In this document: positions 1-8,612 of the stretch, one piece after another | Layout of the letters: the number at the start of each line of letters is the position of its first letter | Position numbering within the stretch: position 1 is the stretch's first letter | Source: DATLZM01 sp035559315 | GTDB lineage: Bacteria > Actinomycetota > UBA4738 > HRBIN12 | NCBI GenBank assembly: GCA_035559315.1 | Contig: DATMBJ010000022.1 | Location: 1-33,380, forward strand | Length of the DNA: 33,380 bases | Direction: 5' to 3' | The notes under the pieces: model-generated | Databases searched by the model: none | Told to the model about the DNA's origin: nothing | Seen by the model: the letters and a program-made list of their open reading frames with translations, nothing else | Made by a program: the position numbers and the translations under genes

Positions 1-770
1 ACGTGGAACGTCCCCCGCTCCCGCATCAGCCGCGCCGCCTCCGCCGTGATCTGCGAGCCGTGCTCGACGGAGTCGATCCCGGCCCGGACCGCCTGGAGGA
101 TGCCCCCCGCCCCGATCGCGTGGGCGGCGGCGGGGAGGCCCCACTTGTGCGCCTCGTCCACGCCGGCCGCGAGCTCCTCCTCGGTGAAGGCCGTGAAGTC
201 CACGCCGATCCCCCGGGTCAGGACGCCCCCGGTCGCCACGAGCTTGATCGAGCGGGCGCCGGCCTTGACCTGCTCGCGGACCGCCTTCCGGACCGCGTCG
301 GGCCCGTCCACCTCGAGCCCGAACGTCGTGTGCCCGTGCCCGCCGGTGATCGTGAGCGCCCGCCCGGAGGCCACGACCCGCGGCCCCGGGAGGAGCCCCT
401 CGGCCACCGCCCTGGCCACCTCGCAGGCCACCGCCCCGATCCCGCCCAGGTCGCGGACGGTCGTCACCCCCCGCTCCAGGTGGCGGCCCAGGTTCCGGAC
501 CGCCTTGAGCGCCGCCCGGGCCTCGGTGAGCCCCCGGGCCTCGGCCTCCCAGTCCGGGCCCCCCTCGAAGCACAGGTGCACGTGGCAGTCGATCAGGCCG
601 GGGGCGAGCACCTTCCCCGCCCCCTCCACCTCGTGCGCGGCCCGGGCCTCCCGCGGGGCCCGGGCGTGCGCGCCGACCCAGGCCACGGTCCCGTTCGAGA
701 CCAGCACCCCGGCCCGGGTGCGGACCGTCCTCCCGTCGAACAGCCGGACGTTCGCGAAGTACGTGGCCAC
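1..770 (-). CDS. Amidohydrolase, prolidase/imidazolonepropionase type (partial)
   Basis: Metal-dependent hydrolase of the amidohydrolase superfamily; substrate not predictable, with Xaa-Pro dipeptide or cyclic amide cleavage the usual family roles. About 256 residues are present; the C-terminus lies beyond the left edge. The start is a GTG at 770 (protein begins MATYFANVRLF) with GGGGAGG about nine bases upstream. Visible motifs are DCHVHL (the two-histidine metal pair), IKLVATGGV (the lysine that is usually carboxylated), AHAIG and VEHGSQI (further histidine ligands), so the catalytic set seen so far is intact. It lies 30 bases after the cupin gene and is probably the last or a late gene of the operon beginning at 5427. 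No signal peptide is seen, so it is likely cytoplasmic. The superfamily call is firm; the subfamily is uncertain. Confidence 0.85.
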   Translation of the reverse strand, partial: MATYFANVRLFDGRTVRTRAGVLVSNGTVAWVGAHARAPREARAAHEVEGAGKVLAPGLIDCHVHLCFEGGPDWEAEARGLTEARAALKAVRNLGRHLERGVTTVRDLGGIGAVACEVARAVAEGLLPGPRVVASGRALTITGGHGHTTFGLEVDGPDAVRKAVREQVKAGARSIKLVATGGVLTRGIGVDFTAFTEEELAAGVDEAHKWGLPAAAHAIGAGGILQAVRAGIDSVEHGSQITAEAARLMRERGTFH

Positions 771-800
771 CTGGGAACCTCCCCGCTCACACCTCGTCCG

Positions 801-1172
801 CTACGCCACCCACGGCGCGACCTTCCGTTCGCCGTCCTCGGTGATCATCGCGGTGCCCGCCCGCATCGTGGCGAGGAGCACCAGCGGTTCCTCGCCGGCC
901 CGGGGTCGGTGGAGCTCCCCGGCCGGCACCATCACCGTGTCCCCCTCGCCGATCTCCACCTCCTCGTCGCCGATCAGGACCGTTCCCCTCCCGCGCAGCA
1001 CGTGGAAGACCTCCTCGTGGTCGTGGCGGTGCGCGGGCAGCCCCCGCCCCGGCTCGATCTCGGCCCGCAGCAGCGCGGTCTCGCTGGACCCCACCGAGGG
1101 CGCGGCGAGCGAGGTCACCGCGAACCCCTCCATCTCGAACCGCCTGGCCTCGGAGCTCCGCACGACCGGCAT
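801..1172 (-). CDS. Small single-domain cupin protein
   Basis: A 123-residue cupin of unknown substrate. The metal-site motif HRHDHEE followed by FHVLRGRG, and the second cupin motif with GDTVMVPAGELH, are both complete, so a metal-binding single beta-barrel is expected. I chose ATG 1172 because GGAGGGGG lies just upstream. A longer reading from ATG 1211 would overlap the stop of the upstream oxidoreductase by four bases (ATGA) and add 13 low-complexity residues. It sits between a luciferase-like oxidoreductase and an amidohydrolase in one operon, so it may be an accessory enzyme (isomerase, dioxygenase) or a sensor in the same catabolic route. Family assignment is firm; function is unknown. 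Confidence 0.85.
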   Translation of the reverse strand: MPVVRSSEARRFEMEGFAVTSLAAPSVGSSETALLRAEIEPGRGLPAHRHDHEEVFHVLRGRGTVLIGDEEVEIGEGDTVMVPAGELHRPRAGEEPLVLLATMRAGTAMITEDGERKVAPWVA

Positions 1173-1207
1173 CCCGTCCCCCTCCGCGTCACGCGCCCGG
1201 CCCGGCA

Positions 1208-2230
1208 TCATCCCATCGCCCGGGCGAGGGCGCGAACCGTCCCCTCGTCGATGGTGGAGGCCACGAGCGTCGTCGCCCCGGCCTCCCGGTAGGCCTCGAG
1301 CCGCTCGCGGAGGGCCGGGACCGGGCCCACCAGCGCCACCTCGTCGACCAGCCGGTCGGGGACCGCGGCCACCGCCTCCCTCCGCCGCCCGCCGAGGAAC
1401 GCCTCCTGGATCTCCCGGGCCTCGCGCTCGTAGCCGTACCGGCGGACGAGCGACGCGTAGAAGTTCCGCTCCCGCGACCCCATCCCGCCCACGTACAGCG
1501 CGAGGAGCGGGCGGACCGCGTCCCGGCAGGCAGCGAGGTCCTCCCCGGCCGCGGCGAACGCGATCGGGGCGACGTCGAAGCCCTCGGGACGGCGCCCGCG
1601 ACGCCCGAACCCCTCCTCCAGGGGCCCTCGGAAGAGCTCCGCGTGCTCGGGGGAGAACAGGAACGGCAGCCACCCGTCGGCCACCTCGGCGGCGAGGGCC
1701 ACGTTCCGCGGGCCGAGCGCGGCCAGGTAGACGGGGACCTCCGCGCGGAGCGGCGGGAACCCGAGCTTGAGCGGCTTCCCCAGGCCGGTCCCGCCCTCCG
1801 CCGGGAGCCGGACGTGCCGCCCGCGGTACGCGAGGGGTCCGTCGCGGCGGAGCGCGGCCCGGACCACCTCCACGTACTCGCGGGTCCAGCCGATCGGGTC
1901 GTCGAACGGAACCCCGTGCCAGCCCTCCACGACCTGGGGGCCCGACGTCCCGAGGCCCAGCCGGAGGCGCCCGCCGGAGAGCGCGTCCAGGGTGGCAGCC
2001 GTCATCGCCGCGGCCGCCGGGGTCCGGGCGGCGAGCTGGAGCACGGCGGTCCCGACCGCGATCCGGGAGGTCCGCGCGGCGATCCACGCGGCCATCGAGA
2101 CCGCGTCGGAGCCCCAGGCCTCCGAGACCCACACCGAGTCGTAGCCCAGCTCCTCCGCGAGCACGGCGAGCGGCGCCGGGTCGGCGGGAGCCCCGCCCAG
2201 CCAGTGCCCGACGTGGAGCCCGAGCCTCAC
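1208..2230 (-). CDS. LLM-class (F420-dependent type) oxidoreductase
   Basis: A 340-residue TIM-barrel oxidoreductase of the luciferase-like monooxygenase family, the group that in Actinomycetota commonly uses coenzyme F420 for hydride transfer or flavin for monooxygenation. It begins LGLHVGHW after the start codon. The family block with LDALSGGRLRLGLG and the GWHGVPFDDP segment lies at about residues 85-130, as usual. The GTG start at 2230 overlaps the stop of the cyclase gene by four bases (GTGA), which indicates translational coupling. The substrate cannot be read from sequence, and cofactor choice (F420 or FMN) is inferred from the family and likely taxon rather than from a specific residue. 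Length is typical. Confidence 0.9.
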   Translation of the reverse strand: MRLGLHVGHWLGGAPADPAPLAVLAEELGYDSVWVSEAWGSDAVSMAAWIAARTSRIAVGTAVLQLAARTPAAAAMTAATLDALSGGRLRLGLGTSGPQVVEGWHGVPFDDPIGWTREYVEVVRAALRRDGPLAYRGRHVRLPAEGGTGLGKPLKLGFPPLRAEVPVYLAALGPRNVALAAEVADGWLPFLFSPEHAELFRGPLEEGFGRRGRRPEGFDVAPIAFAAAGEDLAACRDAVRPLLALYVGGMGSRERNFYASLVRRYGYEREAREIQEAFLGGRRREAVAAVPDRLVDEVALVGPVPALRERLEAYREAGATTLVASTIDEGTVRALARAMG

Positions 2231-5200
2231 GGCCCGGCCGAACCGCCCCCGAGCTCCGCGAGCCGCTCCCGGGCCCGGCCGGCCGAGACGACGTTCCCCT
2301 TCCGCTCGAACAGCTCGACCGCCTCCCGGAGGAGGTCCGCCGCCTCCCCGCCCCTCCCGCGCGCCGCCACGATCCCCGCGAGGTCGGCCAGCGCATCCGC
2401 GAGATCGTTGATGGCGTCGGTGGTTCGACCGATCGCGACGGCCTCCCGGGCCAACCGCTCCGCCTCGCCCAGGTCGCCCCGGCTCGCCTGCACCATGGCC
2501 TTCGAGGTCCGCCAGTACATCTGCGATGCGGCATCCTCGCTCGGTGCCAACTCCACGCTCTCCTCGATGAACGGTAGGGCCTCGTCGAAGCGGCCCTGGA
2601 GGCAGAGCGCCCGGGACAGGAGCGCGGAGAGCGTCGAGAGCACACTTTTCTCGCCCATCCTCAGCAACTCGTCTCGGCCGCGGCGGAGGAACCGCTCGGC
2701 TTCCCGGGCGTCTCCGGTGATGAGCTCCACCATGCCCCTCGCGAAGTCGGTCAGCCACTGGGGCCTCCCCAGCTCCTCGAACAGGGCTCGCCACTCCTCG
2801 TTGGCTCGCCGCGCTTCGTCGAAGCGTCCCAGCATCGCGAGGGGGATGTCGCTCCCGGGCGATGATCCGCTCCGCAGGCCGAACGCCTCCCGTCCGATCT
2901 CCTCCAGCCGGAGGATCGCCTCGTCGACAGGCGTCGGACCGAAGATCAGGGCGACCGAGAGTAGGCCGAACGCGACTCGCAGCTCGCCGCGATCCCCGGC
3001 CAGCCGGGCGTGTTCCGCGGCTCGCTCCACGCCCACCAACATCTCCGCGTAGCGAGCGAACATCCAGGGCCCGGTCGACCGGAGCCGATGGGCACGGGAC
3101 AGCCAAAGGTGGTCCCCGGCCGCCTCGAACGTCGGGATCACCTCCGAAGAGGCTTCTTCCGCCTCCGCCCCCGTCCCTTCCGGATCTGCGAACACACGAA
3201 CGAGGACGTCGGCGACACGCGCGCGGGCTCCCATGAGGGCGTCCCCGGTCGCCCCAGCCGCCTCGATCGCCTCCGTAAGCAGCCTTCGCGCTTCCTCGTA
3301 CCTGCCCGCCTCCGCCAGCGCGTGCCCGACCTCGGGGAGGAGGGACAGGCGCTCCGGATCCCCGGCCGGCAGCAAGCCCACGGCCCGGGAGAACAGGTTC
3401 GCCGTCGCTGCCACGTCGCCCCGCGCGGACGCGCGGTGGGCCGTGGCGGCGAGGTGACGAGCCGCGCGCCTGCCGAGCCCTCGGGTCCGCTCATCCACCG
3501 GACCCAGCTCCTCCCGGTAGCGGTACGCCTGCTCCAGGTGGTAGGCGAGGATCTCCTCCTGCTCCTCCAGCCGCTCCCCCGCCACGTCCCCGAGCCAGCC
3601 GGCGAACCGCTCGTGCAGCTCGGCCCGCAGCTCCTTGGGGATGCTCTCGTAGGCGGCGTCGCGGATCAGGAGGTGGCGGAAGCGGAACGCGTCCTCGCCG
3701 GGAAGCGTGGACCGGTCCGGCCGGACCAGCTCCTTCCGGACCAGGGCCAGCAGGTGGGCGCCGACCGCCGCGCGGTCCGGCTCCGGCGACATCGCCGCCA
3801 CCGCCCCCCGGAAGAAGACCTTCCCCGCCACCGACGCCCGCTGGATCACCGCGCGCTCCTCCGCCGACAGGCGATCCAGCCGCGCCGCGAGCAGCGCCTG
3901 GATCGTCGGGGGGACCGGCACCGAGGAGAGGTCCCCGGTCGGGACCCAGCGGCCGTCCTCCCGGGCGAGCAGCCCGTCGTCGATCAGCACCTGGACCATC
4001 TGCTCGACGAAGAGCGGGTTCCCCTCCGCGGAGGCCAGCACCCGGTCCCGGATCTCCTGGGCCACCTCCTCGGCCCCCAGGAGGTTCGCCACGAGGCGCT
4101 CGCACTGGTCCTCCGGGAGCGGCTCGAGGAGGATCGAGGTCGCGTTCAGCTTCCCCCCACCCCACCCGGTCCGCACGTCGAGGAGCTCGGGCCGGGCCAG
4201 GCAGACCAGGAGGATCGGGGCGTCCCGGGTCCAGTCGGCGACGTGCTCCACGAGGTCGAGGAACGTGGCCTCCCCCCACTGGACGTCGTCGAAGACGACG
4301 ACGAGCGGCCGCTCCCGGGCCAGGGTCTCCAGGAACCGGCGGATGGCCCAGAACGTCTCGTCCGGCACCGCCTCCCCCTCCTCCAGGCCGAGGAGGTGGC
4401 CGAGCCGCGCGCAGACGACCTCGCCGTGCTCCTCCCCCGCCACGACCTCGCAGACCTTCCGCTCCACGACCGCGGGGTCCTCGAAGTCGAGGGCCCCGGT
4501 GGCCTGCTTCAGGACCTCGACGACCGGGAAGAACGTGATGCCCTCCCCGTAGGCCAGGCATCGCCCCCGGAGCACCCGGGGGCCGGGGAGCCCGGCCAGG
4601 AACTCCTCGACGAGCCGGGACTTCCCCACGCCGGCCGGACCGAGCACCGTGAAGAGGTGGCAGGCCCGCTCCGACACGGCCCGGTCGAAGGCCTGCCGGA
4701 GCAGCCCGAGCTCGCGCTCCCGGCCCACGAGGGGGGAGTCGAGGCGGCGCGCGACGCCCGGGGCGGTGGGGTGGACCTCCACCAACCGGAACGCGGCGAC
4801 CGATCCGGACTTCCCCCGCAGCGCGAGGGGCTCGACCGGCTCCGCCACGACGGCGTCGCGGACCAGCCGGTGCGTCGCCTCCCCGATCAGGATCTCGCCC
4901 GGGGCCGCGGCCTGCTCCAGGCGGGCCGCCACGTTCACGGCGTCGCCGGTCACGAGGGCCTGGCCGGCCGCCGGGTCCCCCGCCACCACCTCCCCCGTGT
5001 TCACGCCGACCCGCACCCGGAACCCGGTCCCCAGGTCCCGCTCCAGCTCCTTCCCGAGGTCCGCCACCGCCTCGCGGATCTCCACCGCGGCCCGGCAGGC
5101 CCGGAGCGCGTCGTCCTCGTGGACCGCGGGGATCCCGAACACGGCCACCACCGCGTCCCCGATGAACTTCTCGACGGTCCCGCCGTGGTGCTCGAGCCGT

Positions 5201-5427
5201 CCGCGGGCGAGGCCGAAGTACCGGGCCATCACCCGGCGGAGCGTCTCGGGGTCCAGGCGCTCGCCGAGGCCGGTCGAGCCCGTGACGTCGCAGAACACGA
5301 CCGTCACGGTCTTGCGGACCTCGGCCGGCGGGCCCGGGGCGGGGAGCGCCGAACCGCAATGGGGACAGAAGGCGAACCCCTCGGCGACCCCGCGGCCGCA
5401 GCTCGGACAGGTGGGCACGACGCCCAC
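2227..5427 (-). CDS. Zinc-ribbon / class III adenylyl cyclase / AAA ATPase / TPR regulator
   Basis: A 1066-residue multidomain signalling protein. Residues 1-25 form a zinc ribbon (C7, C10, C21, C24). Residues 37-215 are a class III nucleotidyl cyclase with metal aspartates D47 (FCDVTGST) and D91 (FIGD), the K87/D162 pair typical of adenine specificity, and transition-state residues N165 and R169, so it looks like an active adenylyl cyclase. A VGRE-initiated AAA/STAND ATPase follows with Walker A GPAGVGKS at 263-270 and Walker B VVVFDD near 380. From about 650 to the end are TPR-like alpha repeats. There is no DNA-binding domain at the C-terminus, unlike LuxR/MalT relatives. The GTG start at 5427 has no clear Shine-Dalgarno sequence; GTG 5418 (MPTCPSCG) is an equally good start and matches how relatives begin. 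It heads an operon with an oxidoreductase, a cupin and an amidohydrolase. Confidence 0.92.
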   Translation of the reverse strand: MGVVPTCPSCGRGVAEGFAFCPHCGSALPAPGPPAEVRKTVTVVFCDVTGSTGLGERLDPETLRRVMARYFGLARGRLEHHGGTVEKFIGDAVVAVFGIPAVHEDDALRACRAAVEIREAVADLGKELERDLGTGFRVRVGVNTGEVVAGDPAAGQALVTGDAVNVAARLEQAAAPGEILIGEATHRLVRDAVVAEPVEPLALRGKSGSVAAFRLVEVHPTAPGVARRLDSPLVGRERELGLLRQAFDRAVSERACHLFTVLGPAGVGKSRLVEEFLAGLPGPRVLRGRCLAYGEGITFFPVVEVLKQATGALDFEDPAVVERKVCEVVAGEEHGEVVCARLGHLLGLEEGEAVPDETFWAIRRFLETLARERPLVVVFDDVQWGEATFLDLVEHVADWTRDAPILLVCLARPELLDVRTGWGGGKLNATSILLEPLPEDQCERLVANLLGAEEVAQEIRDRVLASAEGNPLFVEQMVQVLIDDGLLAREDGRWVPTGDLSSVPVPPTIQALLAARLDRLSAEERAVIQRASVAGKVFFRGAVAAMSPEPDRAAVGAHLLALVRKELVRPDRSTLPGEDAFRFRHLLIRDAAYESIPKELRAELHERFAGWLGDVAGERLEEQEEILAYHLEQAYRYREELGPVDERTRGLGRRAARHLAATAHRASARGDVAATANLFSRAVGLLPAGDPERLSLLPEVGHALAEAGRYEEARRLLTEAIEAAGATGDALMGARARVADVLVRVFADPEGTGAEAEEASSEVIPTFEAAGDHLWLSRAHRLRSTGPWMFARYAEMLVGVERAAEHARLAGDRGELRVAFGLLSVALIFGPTPVDEAILRLEEIGREAFGLRSGSSPGSDIPLAMLGRFDEARRANEEWRALFEELGRPQWLTDFARGMVELITGDAREAERFLRRGRDELLRMGEKSVLSTLSALLSRALCLQGRFDEALPFIEESVELAPSEDAASQMYWRTSKAMVQASRGDLGEAERLAREAVAIGRTTDAINDLADALADLAGIVAARGRGGEAADLLREAVELFERKGNVVSAGRARERLAELGGGSAGP

Positions 5428-5567
5428 AAGGGTACGGCCGGCCGGCGCGCGGAGGAACCCCCGCCCGTGGGGTCAGAGTCCGAGGCGCGCGCAGGGCCGC
5501 GTCGACGGCCCGCATCCGCTCCTCCCCCGCCGTCCGAGGCGCCGAGGCCCAGTCGTGGCGTAGCTCA

Positions 5568-5597
5568 CTGACGCAACCTGGGACCCTGGGGTAGGCT
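5568..5597 (+). promoter_or_regulatory. Putative promoter of tldD
   Basis: CTGACG at 5568-5573 and TAGGCT at 5592-5597 are separated by 18 bases and fit an actinobacterial housekeeping promoter (-10 of the form TAnnnT). A GGAGAGGGG ribosome-binding sequence follows at 5608-5616. The surrounding 199-base gap between the divergent cyclase and tldD genes holds no other recognisable feature. Confidence 0.45.
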
Positions 5598-5626
5598 TCC
5601 GCCCACTGGAGAGGGGTCCGGGAGAG

Positions 5627-7069
5627 GTGCTCGAGCTCGCCAAGCGCGCCGTGGAGGCGGCCAGGGCCGCCGGGGCCGACTACGCCGACGCCCGCTACGT
5701 CCGGGAGGAGACCGAGTCCCTCACCGTGCGCAACCAGGAGATGGAGGGCATCGACCGCACCTCCTCGGAGGGGCTGGGCGTGCGGGTCCTGGCGGGCGGG
5801 CGGTGGGGGTTCGCGGCCACCTCCCGGCTGGGGGAAGCCGAGGTCGAGGGGACCGCGGCGCTCGCCGTCGAGATCGCCCGGGCCGCGGCACGCCTGCCCG
5901 GGGAGCCGGTGCGCCTCGTCGAGGTCGAGCCGGCCACCGCCCACTGGCACTCCCCGATGCAGATCGACCCGTTCCACGTCCCGCTCGAGGAGAAGGTCGC
6001 GCTCCTGGTCGAGGCCACGCGCCGGATGCAGCAGGTCGAGGGCCTCACGTTCGCCGAGGCGATGCTCGACCTGTTCCGCCGCCGGATCGTGTTCGCCTCG
6101 AGCGAGGGGGCCGCGATCGACCAGACCATCACGCACTCGGGCGGCGGGATCGAGGCGACGGCGGTGGGCGACGGCGAGGTCCAGCGCCGGTCGTTCCCCA
6201 ACTCGTTCCGCGGGCACCTGGCCGCCGCGGGCTGGGAGCACATCGGGAAGCTCGGGCTCGTCGAGGAGGCCGAACGGACCGCGACCGAGGCCGTCGAGCT
6301 CCTCCGGGCTAAGGAGTGCCCGAGCGAGGTCACGACCCTGGTCCTCGACTCCGGCCAGCTCGCGCTCCAGATCCACGAGTCGATCGGGCACGCCGTCGAG
6401 CTGGACCGGGTGCTCGGGATGGAGGAGGCCTACGCCGGGTCGTCGTTCCTCCGCCCTGAGGACCGGGGGACGCTCCGCTACGCGAGCGAGCTCGTGTCGA
6501 TCACCGCCGACGCGACGCTCCCCGGCGGCCTCGGCTCGTTCGCCTACGACGACGAGGGCGCGCCCGCCCAGCGGGTCCCGGTGATCGTGGACGGCGTCTT
6601 CCACTCGTTCCTCTCGAGCCGCGAGACGGCGGCGGCGATCGGTGAGCCGGCGTCGAACGCGACGATGCGCGCGGACGGCTGGTGGAGCCTGCCGCTGATC
6701 CGGATGACGAACGTCTCGATCGAGCCCCGGGAGGGGACCCTCGCCGACATCCTCGGCGACACGAAGGACGGGATCTTCATGGCCACCAATCGCTCGTGGT
6801 CGATCGACGACAAGCGGGTGAACTTCCAGTTCGGCTGCGAGATCGCCTGGCGGATCAAGGACGGCAAGCTCACGGAGATGTACCGGAACCCGAACTACGC
6901 CGGGATCACCACCGAGTTCTGGCGATCGTGCGACGCGGTCGGGGGCCGGGAGGACTGGACGCTCTGGGGCACCCCGAACTGCGGGAAGGGGCAGCCGCCG
7001 CAGACCGCGCGGGTCGGCCACGGCGCCGCCCCGGCGCGCTTCCGGAACGTCCAGGTGGGGGTGCGGTGA
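5627..7069 (+). CDS. tldD: TldD family metalloprotease
   Basis: The zinc-protease subunit of the TldD/TldE heterodimer, which degrades unfolded peptides through a narrow channel and in some bacteria matures ribosomally made peptides. It is 480 residues, the normal length. The HEXXXH site is present as HESIGH with H250, E251 and H255, and the third ligand cysteine is present as C452 in PNCGKG, matching the known architecture of E. coli TldD. The GTG start at 5627 has GGAGAGGGG upstream. Its stop overlaps by four bases (GTGA) the start of a small repeat-containing reading frame at 7066, and the partner tldE follows. Intracellular. Identification is firm; the natural substrate is unknown, and the adjacent repeat frame is worth considering as one. 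Confidence 0.95.
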   Translation: MLELAKRAVEAARAAGADYADARYVREETESLTVRNQEMEGIDRTSSEGLGVRVLAGGRWGFAATSRLGEAEVEGTAALAVEIARAAARLPGEPVRLVEVEPATAHWHSPMQIDPFHVPLEEKVALLVEATRRMQQVEGLTFAEAMLDLFRRRIVFASSEGAAIDQTITHSGGGIEATAVGDGEVQRRSFPNSFRGHLAAAGWEHIGKLGLVEEAERTATEAVELLRAKECPSEVTTLVLDSGQLALQIHESIGHAVELDRVLGMEEAYAGSSFLRPEDRGTLRYASELVSITADATLPGGLGSFAYDDEGAPAQRVPVIVDGVFHSFLSSRETAAAIGEPASNATMRADGWWSLPLIRMTNVSIEPREGTLADILGDTKDGIFMATNRSWSIDDKRVNFQFGCEIAWRIKDGKLTEMYRNPNYAGITTEFWRSCDAVGGREDWTLWGTPNCGKGQPPQTARVGHGAAPARFRNVQVGVR

Positions 7070-7191
7070 GGGAGCGGCGGGCCGTGGGCATCTGCCGGGT
7101 GACCGCGGGCATCTGCGGGATCGCCGGGAGCGTCTGCCGTGTGGCCGGGAGCGTGTGCCGGGTGGCCGGGGGGCGTCGGTGCCGGGGCTGA
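7066..7191 (+). CDS. Putative 41-residue cysteine-heptad-repeat peptide (speculative)
   Basis: A small reading frame starting at GTG 7066, overlapping the tldD stop by four bases (GTGA), with AGGTGGGG about five bases upstream, and ending 13 bases inside tldE. After the lead MRERRAV it reads as four heptads (GICRVTA, GICGIAG, SVCRVAG, SVCRVAG) and ends GRRCRG, giving five cysteines. The Cys codon TGC is the same in all four repeats. The two differences between the third and fourth repeats are both synonymous in this frame, and most other changes are conservative (Ile/Val, Gly/Ser, Ala/Gly). TldD/TldE complexes are known to process some ribosomally made peptides, so a substrate or precursor role is conceivable. 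It could equally be a non-coding 21-bp minisatellite between two genes. No homologue is recognised. Confidence 0.3.
   Translation: MRERRAVGICRVTAGICGIAGSVCRVAGSVCRVAGGRRCRG
7084..7167 (+). repeat. Four-copy 21-bp imperfect tandem repeat
   Basis: Units at 7084-7104, 7105-7125, 7126-7146 and 7147-7167 share the core GGGnnnnTCTGCCGGGT or close variants. The unit is seven codons, so every frame stays open across it, including the frame of the downstream tldE-like gene. Confidence 0.85.
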
Positions 7192-8528
7192 TCGGGCGCG
7201 ACGCGTTCGAGCGGGTGGCGGCCGCCGCGCTCGAGCTGCCGGGCGTGGACGGGGTCGAGGTCCTGTTCATGCACGAGTGGGGCGGGCTCACCCGGTTCGC
7301 CTCCTCCCGGATCCACCAATCGACCTGGCGCGAGGACACCGGCCTGCGGGTGCGGGTGGTCCGCGGCGGGCGGATCGGCGTGGCCGGGACCAACGCCTTC
7401 ACCCCGGAGGGAGCCCGGGCGGCCGCGGAGAACGCGCGGGAGATGGCCTCGGTCGTCTCCCCCGACCCCCTGTTCCCGGGGCTCGCGCCGCCCGCCCCGG
7501 TCCCCGAGCACGACGGGTTCGACGAGGCGGTGGCGGCGGCCTCGCCGGAGCTCCGCGCCCGCGGCGTCGCGGACCTCGTCGCGCAGGTCCCCTCGGGGTG
7601 CTCGGCGGCGGGGGCGTTCGAGACCCTCGCGGTCGAGGTGGGGTTCGCCAACACCGAGGGCCAGGTGTGCTGGGCGCCCACGACCCAGGCCTCGCTGACC
7701 ACGGTGGTGACGGGACCCGAGGGCGGGAGCGGGTTCGCCGAGGTCTTCGGGCGGCGGCTCGACGAGCTGGACCCCGCGGCGGTCGGCCGGCGCGCCGCCG
7801 ACAAGGCCGTCCGGTCGGCCTCGCCCCGCGGGATCGAGCCCGGGGAGTACGAGGTGGTGCTGGAGCCCAACGCGGTCTCGACGCTGGTCGGGTTCCTCGC
7901 CTATATCGGCTTCGGCGGCCGGGCCCTGGTCGAGGGGCGCTCGTGCCTGTCGGGGAAGGAGGGGCAGCGGGTGGCGGACCCGCGGATCACGATCTACGAC
8001 GACGCGCTGTCGCCGGACACCATCGGGCTCCCCTTCGACTTCGAGGGGACCCCCAGGCGGCGGGTCGACCTGATCCGCAAGGGGGTGTTCCTGGACGGGG
8101 TCTACGACCGCCGGACGGCCAAGCAGGCGGGGAAGGAGACGACCGGCCACGCGCTCCCGCCGCCTAACCCCGAGGGCCCGTTCCCGCTGAACCTGTTCAT
8201 GGCCCCGGGCGACGCGGGCCTCGAGGAGATGGTGGCCGCCACCCGGCGCGGGCTCCTCGTGACCCGGTTCCACTACTCGAACATCGTGAACCCCGTCGAG
8301 TCCTCGATCACCGGGATGACCCGGGACGGCACCTGGCTCATCGAGGACGGCGAGATCCGCCACCCGGTGGTGAACCTGCGCTTCACCCAGTCGATCCTCG
8401 AGGCGCTCTCCGCGGTCTCGATGGTGGGGCGGGACACCGAGCTGGCGAGCGAGTTCTTCTTCTCCGCCTCCCGGGTGCCCGCGCTCAAGATCGACCGGTT
8501 CCGTTTCACGAGCCGCAGCGACCACTGA
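7179..8528 (+). CDS. tldE: TldE/PmbA family protease partner
   Basis: The non-catalytic partner of TldD, 449 residues from GTG 7179. It shows the family block TRFHYSNIVNPVESSITG near residues 365-382, followed by DGTWLIEDGEI, but has no HEXXXH motif, as expected for the E subunit. I chose GTG 7179 (MPGLIGRDAF) because a GGGGGG purine run precedes it and this start leaves out the tandem repeat. GTG 7155 would extend the protein by eight residues into the last repeat unit. It pairs with tldD immediately upstream, consistent with co-transcription of the heterodimer. Confidence 0.92.
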   Translation: MPGLIGRDAFERVAAAALELPGVDGVEVLFMHEWGGLTRFASSRIHQSTWREDTGLRVRVVRGGRIGVAGTNAFTPEGARAAAENAREMASVVSPDPLFPGLAPPAPVPEHDGFDEAVAAASPELRARGVADLVAQVPSGCSAAGAFETLAVEVGFANTEGQVCWAPTTQASLTTVVTGPEGGSGFAEVFGRRLDELDPAAVGRRAADKAVRSASPRGIEPGEYEVVLEPNAVSTLVGFLAYIGFGGRALVEGRSCLSGKEGQRVADPRITIYDDALSPDTIGLPFDFEGTPRRRVDLIRKGVFLDGVYDRRTAKQAGKETTGHALPPPNPEGPFPLNLFMAPGDAGLEEMVAATRRGLLVTRFHYSNIVNPVESSITGMTRDGTWLIEDGEIRHPVVNLRFTQSILEALSAVSMVGRDTELASEFFFSASRVPALKIDRFRFTSRSDH

Positions 8529-8612
8529 CGCTCCCGGGCGAGCGCCCACCGCGCCGCGGCCGCCCGCGCCCGGGTTGCGCCCGGCCAGGGCGTGCGGCAA
8601 GGTTCGGGCTCG

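Noticed and set aside
7155..7178. GTG 7155 as the tldE start
   Set aside because: It would begin inside the last tandem-repeat unit. GTG 7179 has a G-rich purine run upstream and the family N-terminus; kept only as an alternative.
3491..7870. A very long open frame on the minus strand, crossing the cyclase, tldD and tldE genes
   Set aside because: At this GC content stops are rare in wrong frames. The translated sequence is Arg/Gly/Pro-rich low complexity, and recognised genes occupy the same DNA in other frames.
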